A stretch of 64,000 nt of DNA from NCBI GenBank assembly GCA_008000375.1, contig SMOI01000084.1, positions 56,165 to 120,164 on the forward strand, given 5' to 3'. The notes beneath the pieces were generated by a model that worked only from the letters and a program-made list of their open reading frames with translations, was not told the DNA's origin and ran no database searches. The position numbers were made by a program, and so were the translations under genes. Positions 1 to 11,896 of this stretch are shown one piece after another (the first letter of the stretch is position 1; each line of letters starts with the position of its first letter). The DNA comes from Poteriospumella lacustris (lineage: Eukaryota; Sar; Chrysophyceae; Chromulinales; Dinobryaceae).

Positions 1-707
1 AAAGAAGTCACCCAAATCAGCAGAGGTGCAGCAATAAGGCAAATCCCGAACGAATATAGATCTCTTTGCATTTCGAGAAAAGATCTTGATATCATCGCTG
101 AACACAAGCGGTTCGCTCATGCTTGGTCTATCGAAAGGATGCATGGCTGACAATCAAAAAAGTGTATGTGAAGTCACAAATTGAAAAATGAACGAAAGGA
201 GAGCTTGCTGATCCTTTCTTCGACGTTGAATAGAATACGCAAAAGAATCCAATCCTCTGATCGGGTTTCGCGGCTCTTGAATAAGTAAGTGTCAGTGGTC
301 ACAGACAGCGTCCTTGACGTTTTCCGTGGAGGGCGATGATGAACAACGAAGAGAAGAGGAGGCCCGATGTCTCTGGACTCCCACAACGGGTGGGGCGCAC
401 ACTCCCGCAGAGGCTGGTTGGAACGGAGTGACCCTCAGTGGAACGCGTGTCCGGCCTGCGATGTTGCCGAGAGGCGAGAGGCGGATGCAAAAACAACGCA
501 CGAAGAACATAAAACCGCAAAGGACCTCAGACTTTGTGTTGCCTTCGTAACGGTTCGATCCGATGATCCGATCGACATCCATCGATCGATCGATCGATCG
601 ATCGATGATTCCAGATTATCGACATCGAATATCGATATTGGATATTGGACATCGATTTCGACGGAATAACCATCTTCGTGTTATTCCATCAAAGAGAGTA
701 GAGAAAA
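1..707. other. Intergenic DNA, no gene seen
   Basis: No open frame here has recognisable protein character; the short overlapping frames at 174-669 contradict each other and look random. The segment contains a tetranucleotide ATCG tract and a run of ATCGAT/ATATCGATAT palindromic words (about 578-660). These sit just upstream of the small gene at 708 and could be part of its promoter, but nothing shows that directly. Confidence 0.6.
578..607. repeat. (ATCG)n microsatellite
   Basis: About seven uninterrupted units of the self-complementary tetranucleotide ATCG, followed by several ATCGAT and ATATCGATAT palindromes to about 660. Simple sequence repeat located about 100 bp before the ATG at 708. 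Confidence 0.9.
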
Positions 708-1013
708 ATGGATACACCAACGAGTGCACCTGGTAGTCCTGCGATCATCGAAGAAGAAGAAACAACGCATGTTCTTCCACCCGAAATTCTCCAGTTTGAG
801 CGGCAATTCAATATCGCAAATGCTGGAATTTTAACTCGCCGAGATTGGTTGGAAGGGAAAATGGAGCAAATTCAAACTGGGGCATCTGATGAGCAAGGTG
901 GGGAGTCCACCTCTACGCAGAAGAAGCAGTTTTTGAAGGACAGGAAGTTCATTCAAACTGTTTTGAAGGAAGTCAACGCGACGGAGTGGATGTTTGCGGG
1001 TGGCAAATTTTAA
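708..1013 (+). CDS. Small acidic protein of unknown function (101 aa)
   Basis: An ATG in an A-rich context (gaaaaATGG) opens a 101-residue frame ending in TAA. The N-terminus is acidic and low in complexity (IIEEEETTHV). The middle looks like an amphipathic helix (PEILQFERQFNIANAGI followed by LTRRDWLEGKMEQIQ), then a Gly/Ser/Thr/Gln linker and a second helical stretch (KFIQTVLKEVNATEW). No domain is recognised and no signal peptide or membrane segment is seen. The small size and sensible codon use suggest a real gene, or the last exon of one, because a spliced upstream part cannot be excluded. Function unknown. Confidence 0.5.
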   Translation: MDTPTSAPGSPAIIEEEETTHVLPPEILQFERQFNIANAGILTRRDWLEGKMEQIQTGASDEQGGESTSTQKKQFLKDRKFIQTVLKEVNATEWMFAGGKF

Positions 1014-1168
1014 TTTTTACAAGGAATGGATATTATTTAAGCGATCTGGATTGCTCTTTCGCGGTCAAAAATGATTCAAAATGCGAAAGGGGTGCCCAGA
1101 TAACAACAGACAACGAATAGATGAACAAATTTGGTATCGAGGATGTCTTCACGAATACATTGGTATCC

Positions 1169-3648
1169 TCATTTGTTTAGAAAATTGGTAAACGGGTGGT
1201 GATGGGCAATTTGTCCGCTTGGTGTGGTATAGCTGTCTGGGACGGCTCCAGGAGTATTTCCGCTCGATCTCAATCCGGACGCACGCTTCCACAGATCGTA
1301 CGAAGTGCGGAACAATTGAAGACCCTCCACTTCGGTTGAATCAGATTCCAGCGCCATCTTTTTCTCAGTTGATTCTTTTGTCCTCTTGTATTGCTCGCTT
1401 CGCTGTTGGAGCTTGTCATGCAGTGCCTTTTTCTTTTGAGCCAGTTGATCCGATCGGACGCCACTGCCATTAGCATCGCTGCCATCCCCAAGATTTTCGC
1501 TTTGCTTCTTTTTCAGACGATCTTCGTAGATTGATTCTTCATCAGAGCTATTGTCGCCCACCAAACTCAAACTGCCCGATACGATCGTTGCCAAATCCTC
1601 AGCGTTTAGTGGGGTGTCGCTTTGCTGCAGCATATCGATTTGCTTCTGCACATCATCCGCGCTCATTCCAGAATGAATGGAAGAAAATGAGGCATTTCGT
1701 CTCAATTGGTTGGGAACTGAAATGTTGTTGGGTCTGCGGAACGGGTCCAAAAGAACTCTCCCGTCAGCTTCGTCTTTGGAATAGCTGTAAAGCTCAGATG
1801 GGATTCGCTTTCCTAGCATCGGATACACGAAGTTTCGCCAATCTTTCCAGTGAAACATGCGCGGCAGTCGCATTTGTCGATTGTACGGAGCATCGAAAAT
1901 GATTTGCTGTATCGTATTGAATCTGATTATCATCATGGTTGGCTGACGAGACAAAAGTCAATTTACCTTCCAAGTTGCCGTTGTGTGCTTTCCTCCTGGG
2001 CTTAAGAATTCGTACGGTTTGTCATCGATCAGAATATCACCGGCAACCATTGTCTGTAAGACGGTTAACTGTTGATCCTTTGTCGACGCAAGCATGAATG
2101 CTGCTTACCTTGTCCTGGCACAAAATTGTCTTGTCCAGCCAACGCTCTCCCAATGTACTCGCGATCCAATTAAGCTTCTCTTGCGCGCAGTACTTGGATG
2201 CTTTGACTGGAGCTGAACAGATGTATAACTTCAGTCCTTCTTCTTCCATTTCATGTATCGCTTGTAGAGCTCCTTCCATCGGTTCAAGGTCTTCGAAGAA
2301 CCCGGAAGAGAGGAAAATATCCATCGCTTCTTTACGGAAATCTTCCGGGACACAGTTTTCCATGAAATACGACTTTGTCCTGTCCAAGGGAGCCCTCTCA
2401 GCCCACACTTTCAAAAACTTTGCGTCCCAATCAATAAGCGCGCCGTCCATGTCGAGCAGAACCACTGGGGGTGCCACTTGCAGAACCAACTGTCGGTAAG
2501 ACTCCACCATGAGATCCAGGTCGAAGAAACCCTCGAATCTGGCTCTTGCAGCGATAGACATTCGCTTTCTCAACAATGGATTGTCACACAGGTGCTGCAT
2601 ACCCTGCAGTGCATGCTCGTCATCGCCTGGTGCAAAATGATAACCTTCCACACCATTGGTGAACATTTCCTTTATACCAGCGATGTTTGTACTGATCACT
2701 GGTAGTCCCCAGGACATGGCCTCCGAAATGACCATGGGAGTCACCTCATTCAAGGAAGTGAGAATCAAGCAGTCTGCATTTTGGTAGTAGGGATCCACGT
2801 TTTCTGTGACATCGTAAACTTCAATTCTAGGGTCCGCTCCAATTTCGGCTTTCACTTGTTCCAAGTAATCCATTTCGTACATTCGGGTGAATCGAGCACC
2901 GACAATTTGAAGACGAACGTCATTGCGCTTTCCAGCAAATTTCTTGAAGAGTTGCACTGTCCAGAGCTGATTTTTACGTGGGCAAATGATTCCGAGGCAA
3001 AGGAAGGTGAACACCTTCTTCGGTGTTGTGGCGATTTTCTCGTCACATTCAGGAGTAAAGTCAGCGACTCGATATTGTTGATAACGTGGTGAAGGATCAG
3101 GAACACCGACGAAGATGACAGATGATGGAGCAGATGGATTGTACAGCTGCAGCTGCGACTCACATACACATACTACTCTTGCTGCCTTTGCGAGAGCTTG
3201 CTTTACTGTCGCAAGTGTAAGCCCCTCGTAATTTCTTATTCTCAGGTTTTCGACGATCATTTCATCATCCCACCACTCGTGCAAGATCCAAATAACCGGA
3301 TGCGGTCGATCAGACATTTCCAATACGATATTGGCGGTCATGATCGTGTTGCAAATGATGCAGAAGACGTCACGAATTCCCTCCAACAGATCATGCAGAT
3401 TGCCAACACGGACAGCTGCCCCACTTTCAATGAAGCGCGCAGCAAATGTCCCCACTTTTGGCGACAGTACCACAACATTGCTGATCATGAGTATGTGAAA
3501 TAGTGTTAGAAATGTTCTCAACCAGGAAGTATCGAGCAATTCATTACCTTTCGTGCATTCTCCCGGAAACGATGTTCAGGACAACTTGGTTAGCTCCGCT
3601 AAAGTCCAGATTTTGCACGCAAATAACTAGCGTCCCGCTTCGTGGCAT
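1169..3648 (-). CDS. GT4-type glycosyltransferase fused to 5'(3')-deoxyribonucleotidase-like HAD domain
   Basis: Four exons can be built in frame: 3548-3648, 2109-3480, 1967-2053 and 1169-1906 (765 aa). The start is firm because a TGA lies in frame two codons upstream. Residues about 1-365 are a GT-B glycosyltransferase. The N-terminal DFSGANQVVLNIVSG motif, the GIICPRKNQ turn and the EVTPMVISEAMSWG motif (E-x7-E pair near residues 279/287, donor-sugar binding) are typical of group-1/GT4 enzymes. Residues about 373-550 are a HAD phosphatase: LLDMDGALIDW supplies the paired nucleophile and acid Asp (about 377/379), CSAPVKASKY is motif II, and ILIDDKPYEF is the metal-binding DD, as in NT5C/NT5M nucleotidases. 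The tail (about 550-765) is polar with charged helical stretches. Sugar donor, acceptor and nucleotide substrate are not predictable. It diverges from the alpha-galactosidase gene across a 557-bp gap. Confidence 0.85.
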
Positions 3649-4205
3649 TTTTCAGGGTTCAAATAACTTGATGGTATCGATGAGTGACTTCAAAGGTTAT
3701 CTTTTCAGAATTTGAATTGTGGTTTTGTCTCATTCCTGACCTTGATCATCTTCAAGAAGACCTTGCTGTTCCTGAAAAAAGGAACAGCATTCGTTGAAAG
3801 AGGAAGGAAAAGGGAGGACGTGCAAGTGCAGGCGAGGAAGAAGGATGGAAAGAACTGAAAAGGGCTCGTTGGCAAGGTTGTATCGACGAAAAAAGGCTGT
3901 TGTTAGGCTGTTCCAGAAATAGACCTGCAAGTTTAGAATTGATTCCTGACGAGGAAACTGAAAAAATGGAAACGTGGAAGAGCCCTCGACGAAACCCGCC
4001 CTTTCGATCCTTTCGCAGCGAAAGGAGGGGCGGATCGATGCAAGGCCAAGATTTGACTTGTGCAGGGTCAGAGCTGTTCGACTTCTTGAGATGCCAGCAG
4101 AACACATTAACATCTGCTTTGGGATAAAGGATCGAAGTGGTTGAGAAACCTGTCCACAGCTGAACAAACCTTTACAGTCAATTTTGAAGGATCTCAACAT
4201 CAAAG
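3649..4205. promoter_or_regulatory. Divergent promoter region, glycosyltransferase fusion / alpha-galactosidase
   Basis: This 557-bp gap separates two divergently transcribed start codons (3648 on the minus strand, 4206 on the plus strand). It should hold both promoters. A minus-strand frame of 157 codons lies here but lacks protein character. No clear TATA box or other motif was identified. Confidence 0.5.
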
Positions 4206-7200
4206 ATGAATGAAAACAAGCCTGTAGAGCAAACCGATCATATTCGATTTGAAGAGAGCTTCAAGACCTTCTCGCTCATTGCGGGCGAAAGCCTGTATGC
4301 GTTTTGTATCAGTCCGGAACTGACGCTTGAGCATCTCTATTGGGGGAAAGCAGTGCACCAAGGCTTTGACTTGCGGTATCTCAGTCAAAGTTGTAGAATG
4401 GCTCATTTCAATACCATTGAGGCTGCCCCGACGGGCTTCGAAGGGAAAATAGTGCTTGAAGCCGAGAACTTGGAAGAGGTTCAGCAGAGTTGGAAAATGA
4501 ACAGGTCTGTTTCGAGTGATGATGAAACCTATTTCCAGAAGAAACGATTGGAGAACTATTCTTGGCGAATTTTGTCGAAGGCGATGCTTCATAAGACTAA
4601 CGAAGATTATCCACGAACAACTCGTCTAAAATCGCATTCGGTTACGTTCGACGTTCCTCCGAAATCGGAAGCACGGGCAATCGACCTCGAATCCAAGGCC
4701 AAGGAAACAAGAATGCGCTCAATTTCTAATCCAGCTGCAAGTGCATCGTTTTCAACTTCGTCGGGCACGAACAAGTTCAGTCCAGAAGCACTGAACGAGT
4801 TCCTTCAGTTGAATGCCATGACGAAGTTTGTGCAATCTGCTGACAGCCCATCACCAGGAAAACGGTTCGGACAAATCGTGGGACAGAAAGGTCATATTCG
4901 GCATCATGCCAACAAGCAGACATTTGAGCGACAAATGGGAAAGCTCGGGAAAGGTCTTCTTTGCTCCGAATACGCGGATCATGGAACTGGTGATTTCCGA
5001 TCGCCATCATTCATCGTAAACGACAATTTCAATGGTTCCTCGATTTCGCCTTTGAAATACAAGCGCCACAGAATATATCGTGGCAAGCTTCCTATGCCCG
5101 ACTCACTGCCTGGGCTCAGGAGTGAAGGTTCCAGCGACGCTAGTACGCTTGTAGTGACCATGGCTGATGCTGGAAGCGGTTTGGAAGTGGATATGATTTA
5201 CGGTAAGTTTGATTTCATTTTCTTACGACAACACTTTTATCTTAGTCACTCGCATGGTCAATCATAGTGGCTATGCACAATTACGACTGCATTACACGGA
5301 GAGTGGTGTTTCGAAACGTGGATACCCGTACTTCCGCTACCTCCGATAGAGGCACAGGCAGCAGCAAGGTTGTTCAGAAGGCCTCGTCGATGTCAATTGA
5401 CTTCGAATGCCCAGCCGATGACTTTCATCTTGTCCAGCTCAGTGGCACGTACGTACTTACCCCACCTGAATCGTCGTCTGATTTAATCTGATGATGATTG
5501 TAGATGGGCACGCGAACGATACATTTTGGAGACGAAGCTGCAACATGGAATGCACTCGTTCGGGTCGACCCGGGGGGTGTCCAGCCACCACCACAGCCCC
5601 TTTGCTGGTAAACAGTATTCCTCTTTTTGTTGTCACCATACGAAGCTTACTGTCTCTTGCTATAGCCATTACCCTGGGACAGCCTTCAGAGACGAACGGC
5701 GAGGTGAAGGGGTTTTCATTTGTTTACAGTGGAAACTTCCTCGTCGAAGCTGAAGTGACGGAAATGGGGCGACTGCGCTTCAATATGGGCATTCATCCCA
5801 TGGGAATGCAGTGGTATTTGAAGCAAGGTGGGGTGTTTAACACGCCGGAGGTGATAATGGTGCGATCCGCTGAAGGTTTAGGTGGGATGTCGCGAACGTT
5901 TCATCGCCTGATGCTGGAGAAGCTGATCCCGCGGAACTGGTCCGATGCAGACCCGCCGATCTTGTTGAATTCCTGGGAAGCCAAATACTTTCACGTGAAC
6001 CATCAGAATATCATCGAACTCGCACGACAAGCCTCTAAAATCGGCGTGGATATGATCGTTCTCGACGATGGTTGGTTCGGCAATCGTTCGGATGACAAGA
6101 AGGGACTGGGAGATTGGTTTGTCAATTTGGAAAAGTTTCCACACGGCCTGAAACCAATGGTAGATGAAATCAACGCCATGGGCTTGAAGTTTGGTCTGTG
6201 GTTTGAGCCGGAGATGGTCTCGGAGGAATCTATGTTGTTCACGTCTCATCCGGACTGGTACCTCCACGTTCCCAATCGACCACGACAACTGGGACGCAAC
6301 CAAATGGTGTTGGACCTTTCGCGTCAGGACGTTCGTGATTACATTTTCCAGGCGATTTCGTCGGTGCTTCATTCGGCCAACATTGAATATGTGAAATGGG
6401 ACATGAATCGTCCGTTGACCGAAGTATATTCGCTGGCCGCCGGCTGTGAAGAAGTTTGGCAATCGGAAATCAGTCACAGATATGTCCTGGGCTTGTACGA
6501 TCTGCAGCGTCGCTTCATTGAAGAGTTTCCGCATATTTTGTTGGAGAACTGCGCATCGGGAGGAGGTCGCTATGACCCAGGAATGCTCTACTTCAGTCCG
6601 CAGATTTGGTCCTCGGACAACACGGACGCGTTGGTTCGTATGCGCATCCAGTACGGAACGTCGTACGTGTTCCCTGCACGAACTGCAGGCTCGCACGTCT
6701 CGACCGTGCCCAACCATCTCACTGGAAATGTGACACGTCTTCGCACTCGCGGGTTTGTGGCGATGAGTGGCACGTTTGGCTACGAGCTGGACATGGCCAA
6801 CGCCACGCCTGCCGAGATGCTGGTCTATCAGAAGCAGGTGGAGTTCTACCGACTCATCAACCCAATCGTCCGCTGGGGCGACTTGTATCGCTTATGGAAC
6901 CCATTCAAGCTTCCCTTTGCCTCGTGGATGTACGTCTCCAGAGACAAGACCGAAGCGGTGGTGTTCGTATTCTCGATGAACAGTGATCACTGGAGCACCA
7001 TCGTGCCCCGCTTGATGTTGCAGGGCCTCGATGCGACCTTCGAGTACGAAGTGACCGAGCCCACACCGAACAACCTCACTCAAAGCAGTGGCAACTTTCT
7101 GATCATTGAAACGGAAGGTAAGCGACGATTCTCCCTGTGGTTCCGGACAGAAGATATGAGCTGATTCATATGTTGGTGCTTCTTCTTCTCAGTGCCCGTG

Positions 7201-7538
7201 TACCAGTTGGGTGTCAGCTCCGTCACCTTGACGGGCGACATCTTGATGAGCGCTGGATTACCAGGTAAGACTACCCCCCCCCCCGAACCAACCAACGCTT
7301 GCAGATGTAGCTCATCGCTCACTCATGCACACACTCGCACACCACAGTTCGCTTTTACTCCTTGGATGACAGCGTGGTCTTCCTGCTGCGCAAAGCCGGT
7401 GGCGGGTCGGCGTCGCCCAGCTCTGAGTCGAGCCACGAAGTCACTACGATTTATTCCAGTTCTCGTCCTTCCTCCGAAGCGGCTCAGGGAATGGACCGGT
7501 TGTTGTCGGCAGGAAACGCGTCTAATTCGCGTCGCTAA
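4206..7538 (+). CDS. Alpha-galactosidase, glycoside hydrolase family 36
   Basis: Six exons join in frame: 4206-5202, 5268-5448, 5504-5607, 5666-7117, 7193-7264 and 7348-7538, giving 998 aa ending in TAA. The product should remove terminal alpha-galactose from oligosaccharides or glycoconjugates with retention of configuration. The N-terminal beta-sandwich includes ITRRVVFRN, a WARER motif and FSFVYSGNFL. The catalytic barrel starts near PPILLNSWEA and VLDDGWFGNR. The nucleophile is Asp673 in VKWDMNRP and the acid/base is Asp745 in WSSDNTDA; both are present, so the enzyme should be active. Family members are usually about 700-750 aa; the excess is mainly a Ser/Lys-rich insertion at about residues 100-270 in the N-terminal domain and a Ser-rich tail. 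No secretion signal is seen, suggesting an intracellular enzyme. It converges on the HACD gene. Confidence 0.93.
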
Positions 7539-7972
7539 GCCACAAGGGCTATCGCCGCCCAACAGACAGACGAGGCCCCGCCTCACTGTGCGGTCGTGTG
7601 TTTCTCGTCGTGGACCGTCTACTGTATGTGGCATTGCGCACACGGTACGCGGTGCGTCGCTCACTGATCGTCAACGCGTTCGACCGGTTCATGTCTCCCT
7701 CCTCCTATGCTCTCTGTACATTGAATCCACTGCAAGGGAGGGCTTGTCCTCCCCCCCCCCCCCGAGGCTCATCGACCGTTCAGAATCCGCGTAAGTCTTC
7801 GTGTAACTACTTTATCCTGTACAACGCCAAACAATGCTCTACACGGCCAACAGCTAACGGCCATCGGCCAAGGGTTGCGACGGTAATCGTTACGACGGGG
7901 GTTTACGGCGCTCTCTCCGCCACAAAGCGACCAGCAACAAGGCGGTGACGCACCTGTCGACGGCCTCGGCGT
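7539..7972. other. Convergent intergenic region
   Basis: This stretch lies between the stop codons of the alpha-galactosidase (plus) and HACD (minus) genes and must contain both 3' ends. It includes a C13-type homopolymer near 7750-7763; a shorter C run lies in the last intron of the alpha-galactosidase near 7267. No gene is seen. Confidence 0.6.
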
Positions 7973-9004
7973 TTAGTGCTTCTTGTCGTCGGCGGTCTCC
8001 TTCTTCTTCAACTCGTCGAACTGCTTGCGACGGGTCTTCAACATGTGCTTGTACATGGTGGGCGACCCGGGGATGTACGTCAAGATGACCAGGCCCGTCA
8101 AGACCATCAGGCCGAACTTGTCCACCGGAATCTCTTGCAACGACTATGAAGAGCAGAGCGCAGACAGCAAAACGGCACAAGAGACGACAGCGATCAGTTG
8201 CGCAACTCAACACGGCCCACACAGCCAAGCAACGCGAGAGGGTGGAGTACGTACCGTGGCCTCGCCGAGGAGCTCCACGAGGGAGTAGTACATGCAGCCC
8301 AGCTCGCCAGTGATACCGGTGGGGTACAAGATGGCGAACAAGCTGTATCGCAGCCAGAACAGCGGGTATGGCACGGAGCCCAACAGGTTAAACGCGTAGA
8401 AGGCGTAGCGAGGCACTTCGACGAGCGACCACGACGTGCACGCCAAGGTGAAGAACAGCGACGTCTGCGACATCGGCGAGATGTGCATCACGGCCCACAG
8501 GGTCCACACACGCGAAAACACTGCGCACCAACAACATCAACAACAGGTGGGATAAGACCAGGAATGCGACTCGATGGCGGGCGGGCGGCACGATGCACAG
8601 AGAGGTAGGAGGGTGGCGTACCTTGCATGAAGGTGGTCATGACGGGAGACTTCACGAAGCCGATGGCGGCGTGGATGATCTCCAACACAGCGGCCGTCTG
8701 CACGATCTTCAAGTTCATCTCAACATCAGTGTAGAGGGTCTCAAGGCTGTTTGCCATGAACAGAACAAGACGAAGTGAGTCGCGGCGCCATCACCGTCGG
8801 TCATAGGACGTACCTCTGATCGCGAATGTGCTGAATACACTTGACCAAGCACAAGCCCCAGCCAACACAGCATGCGGCATTGTACAAAAAGAGGTAGCCA
8901 GTGACCACAGGATTCGACTTCTTCTCTCTGTCGTCAGGAACAACCACCAAACATCAGCGCGCTGTGTCTGTGTGCGAGCATTCGTGAACTTACCCCTTTC
9001 CCAT
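7973..9004 (-). CDS. HACD: Very-long-chain 3-hydroxyacyl-CoA dehydratase (PTPLA/Phs1 family)
   Basis: Five exons join in frame: 8994-9004 (only 11 nt), 8814-8927, 8622-8746, 8255-8520 and 7973-8143, giving 228 aa. The enzyme performs the third step of microsomal fatty-acid elongation, dehydrating 3-hydroxyacyl-CoA to trans-2-enoyl-CoA in the ER membrane. The protein is hydrophobic with about six membrane segments. Hallmarks are LEIIHAAIGFV, EVPRYAFYAF and ILYPTGITGELG. The catalytic Tyr and Glu of yeast Phs1 (Tyr149, Glu156) fall at exactly residues 149 and 156 here. The lysine-rich tail (KKKETADDKKH) resembles the cytosolic ER-retention tails of this family, although it is not a canonical KKXX. 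It diverges from the TAF1B-like gene. Confidence 0.95.
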
Positions 9005-9443
9005 TTTTTCAACAGTTCAACGGATCTTCAGCAGATTGCCTTGGTGATGATGGTTGTGAGAGCTGGCGATCTTTCGTCCTCCACCCTCCACATAACTTTC
9101 AATCGGTGCGATCTCATCGATGATGATCGTTCGCCTCGTCGGGCACAGCGACGGCGTCTGTGTCCGACACACCGAAGCGACCGTGGCGTCGTGACAGGGG
9201 CCCTCTGCGAGATCGGCAAGAAAACGTCGGCAAATAAAGCGTGAAACCGACGATCTCCTCGGCCGCCGACCACCGAAGCGGCCGCCTCGTCGCCATCGCC
9301 TCTCGTCTCTCGTCGATAAAACTCTTCACACGGCCGATGATCTGTGAGTTTTGGTCGGTCGTCGATCACAAGAGGGCAAGAGAGGTCTGCCCCATTTGCT
9401 GCTGCTGCTGGAGAGGGTGAGAGGCGACGAGAAGTGCGGAGCC
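9005..9443. promoter_or_regulatory. Divergent promoter region, HACD / TAF1B-like
   Basis: A 439-bp gap lies between the HACD start (9004, minus) and the TAF1B-like start (9444, plus). No TATA box is obvious. Open frames across it are artefacts of low stop-codon density. Confidence 0.45.
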
Positions 9444-11773
9444 ATGAATCGCAGTCAGATCAACAACGACGGCGTGCTCCGGTCCACCACCATCATTTGC
9501 CCCAGTTGTCGGAGTAACGAGTTCTATCGCGATGCGCAATCTGGTATCGTGTGTATCTACTGCGGCTTGGAAATGCCGAACTTTCTGCTGGAGTCGCAAG
9601 AGGAGGCAGGTCGCGGAGACGAGGAGGGCGAAGTCGTCTTCGGCAGCCGGCGTCTGCTTCGTACGGCGCAGAAGGCGAAAGTTCAACGATCTACCTTCCG
9701 CGTCTCGGTGGCAGAGCTCTTGTCCATCTATCAATACTGCCTCATCCTCATGACGAAGGAGTTGGCGCGGCTGTTGTCCGTCAACGACGCGCAGGCGGCC
9801 AGCCTCGAGGCCGATTTCTTGCGCACGGCGAAATCGCTCTGGGTCGAGTACCTGGGGCGATGGAAGAACTGCCCCACGCCGTGCAAGATCGAGGGCATCT
9901 TCTACAAACACTTCTTCACGTCCAGCAACAACCGCTTCTGTCGGTGCGTCAGCCCCTTCGACGTGTCCAATCACCCGTGTTTCCCCACCAAGCCCCTGCT
10001 ACTGGGCTTTCTCGGCCTTATCCTACGGTTACATCGATCGTCGTGTATTCCCGCGGACTTGGTTCGCTTCTGCGACCGCGGACTGCTGCCGTACCACAAC
10101 CTGTGGGAGTCGCTGCCCGAGCACGTGCGCCAGCCGATCGAGCACAGCCACTACACGCGCTTCTTCACGTTGAAGCACCCGGGTCGCCTGACGCCCATGA
10201 ACGTCTGGTACCACGTCACATCGTTGGCCGATGCGCTACGCATTGCGTTGCCTCCGCTGAACACGCCGGCGGTGGCGCTGTCGCTGATCCACGGCCTGGG
10301 CCTCCCCGAGGACGAGGTCTGGCCCACGTACGTGCAGGTGGCACACCTCTGGGAGGACTGCGACGGCGTCGCGCCGCTCGTGGGCCTGCAGCCGCATGGC
10401 CAGCACGACGCCGAGGCCGTCATGGTCGCGGTGCTCTTCGCCTGTCTCCTGTGCGCCGCGTGGACCGACTGGTCGCTCAGCTCCTACGCCGCCCTCGCCG
10501 AGCTCTCCGTCTTCGCCGCCGCGCAACGCGACGCCACCATCGGCGGCGGCGGCGGCGGTGGCGTCCTCCGCAGCGACTTCATCGAGGCGGTGCCCAGCCC
10601 CGTCGACGCGGCGGACGTCGACGTCGACGTGCCGCGGAAGCTGCTGCCGACGTTTCTACGTCAGAGCCGCCTGCTGCTCTCCGACGTCCAGCGCCGACAC
10701 ACAGCGCTGCCCGCCGCCCAAGCGGAGGCCCCCACCGCCGCCGCCGCCCCTGTCACCGCCGCCGCTGCGGAGGAATCCGCCGGTGCCGACGCGGCGGCGA
10801 CAACGACCACCGCCGCCACTGCCGCTGCCGCTACGGCTCCGCTGCACCGCGACGCCGCGACGCAGCTGCGGCCGGTGAACAGCGTCGTGCTGCACCTGCT
10901 CGAGCAGCTGCAGGCGACGTGGCTGTCCGAGGGCGGCGGCGGCGGCGGAAGCCACCGCGACAGCAGCTTCGTGCAGCGCGCCTCGCAGCTGTTCCCGCAC
11001 CACGCCGAAGCCGCCAGCGGCGCGGGGGCCGCAGGGGCGGCGGGGGCGGCGCGGTACTTCAGCAAGAGCGTGGCGCCCGAGGCCGTCGTGTACAGCGGCC
11101 AGTGGCTCTACGCCTCGTGGCTGTCGCGCGAGGAGCGGCGCTACCTGCGCGTCCTCGACGGCCGCCCCACCCACCGCGTCGTGCAGCGCCGCGCGGCCGA
11201 CGCCGGCCACAGCCACCTGCGCCACTTCGCGTCGTTCGCGCGGCACAGCGACGACGCGACGGGCCAGCGCCCGCGGCCGTTCACGCTGCTCGTCGAGCGC
11301 GCGGCGAAGTTTTTGTACGCACCGCCGCTGCTGCTGCAGCTGGGCCTCGACGCGCTCGACCGCCAAGTGGCGCAGCTCGTCGTCGAGGAGCAGGGCGGCC
11401 TGCTGCTCGCGCCGCCGCCGCCGCCGCTGAAGACCGAGCCACAGTCGCAGCCGCCGCAGCCGCCGCCGCATGACCCGCAGATCGCCCGGCGCATCGCCAG
11501 CGCCGCGTCGCTGCGGTGGGCGCGCAGTCGGCGCGCGCAGCAGCTGCAGACGCAGATCCGCGCCGCCGAGCAACGCGCGTTCGCCGCCACCGACGCGGAC
11601 GGACGCCCGACGAACGAGGCGCGCGACAGCCAACGCTTCGCGCGGTACCGCGACCGCTCGGCGAAGTGGCTGCCGCTGCTGCACGCGCTGTGCCTCTCCG
11701 GCGACCTCGACGGCGACGCGGAGGGCGAGCAGCTGGCGGCGATGGCGACGGCGATGGCCCGCGCACCGATCGA

Positions 11774-11808
<35 letters not shown>

Positions 11809-11833
11809 CGGCGGAGGACGAAACGGTCGCCTC

Positions 11834-11896
<63 letters not shown>

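Noticed and set aside
545-572. GGTTCGATCC resembling a tRNA internal promoter box
   Set aside because: No TpsiC stem, anticodon arm or acceptor stem can be folded around it.
3730-4203. 157-codon minus-strand frame between two divergent genes
   Set aside because: Composition unlike real proteins here, no domain, occupies the shared promoter.
5878-6717. Minus-strand frame opposite the alpha-galactosidase catalytic domain
   Set aside because: Antisense shadow; the plus strand carries all catalytic motifs in spliced frame.
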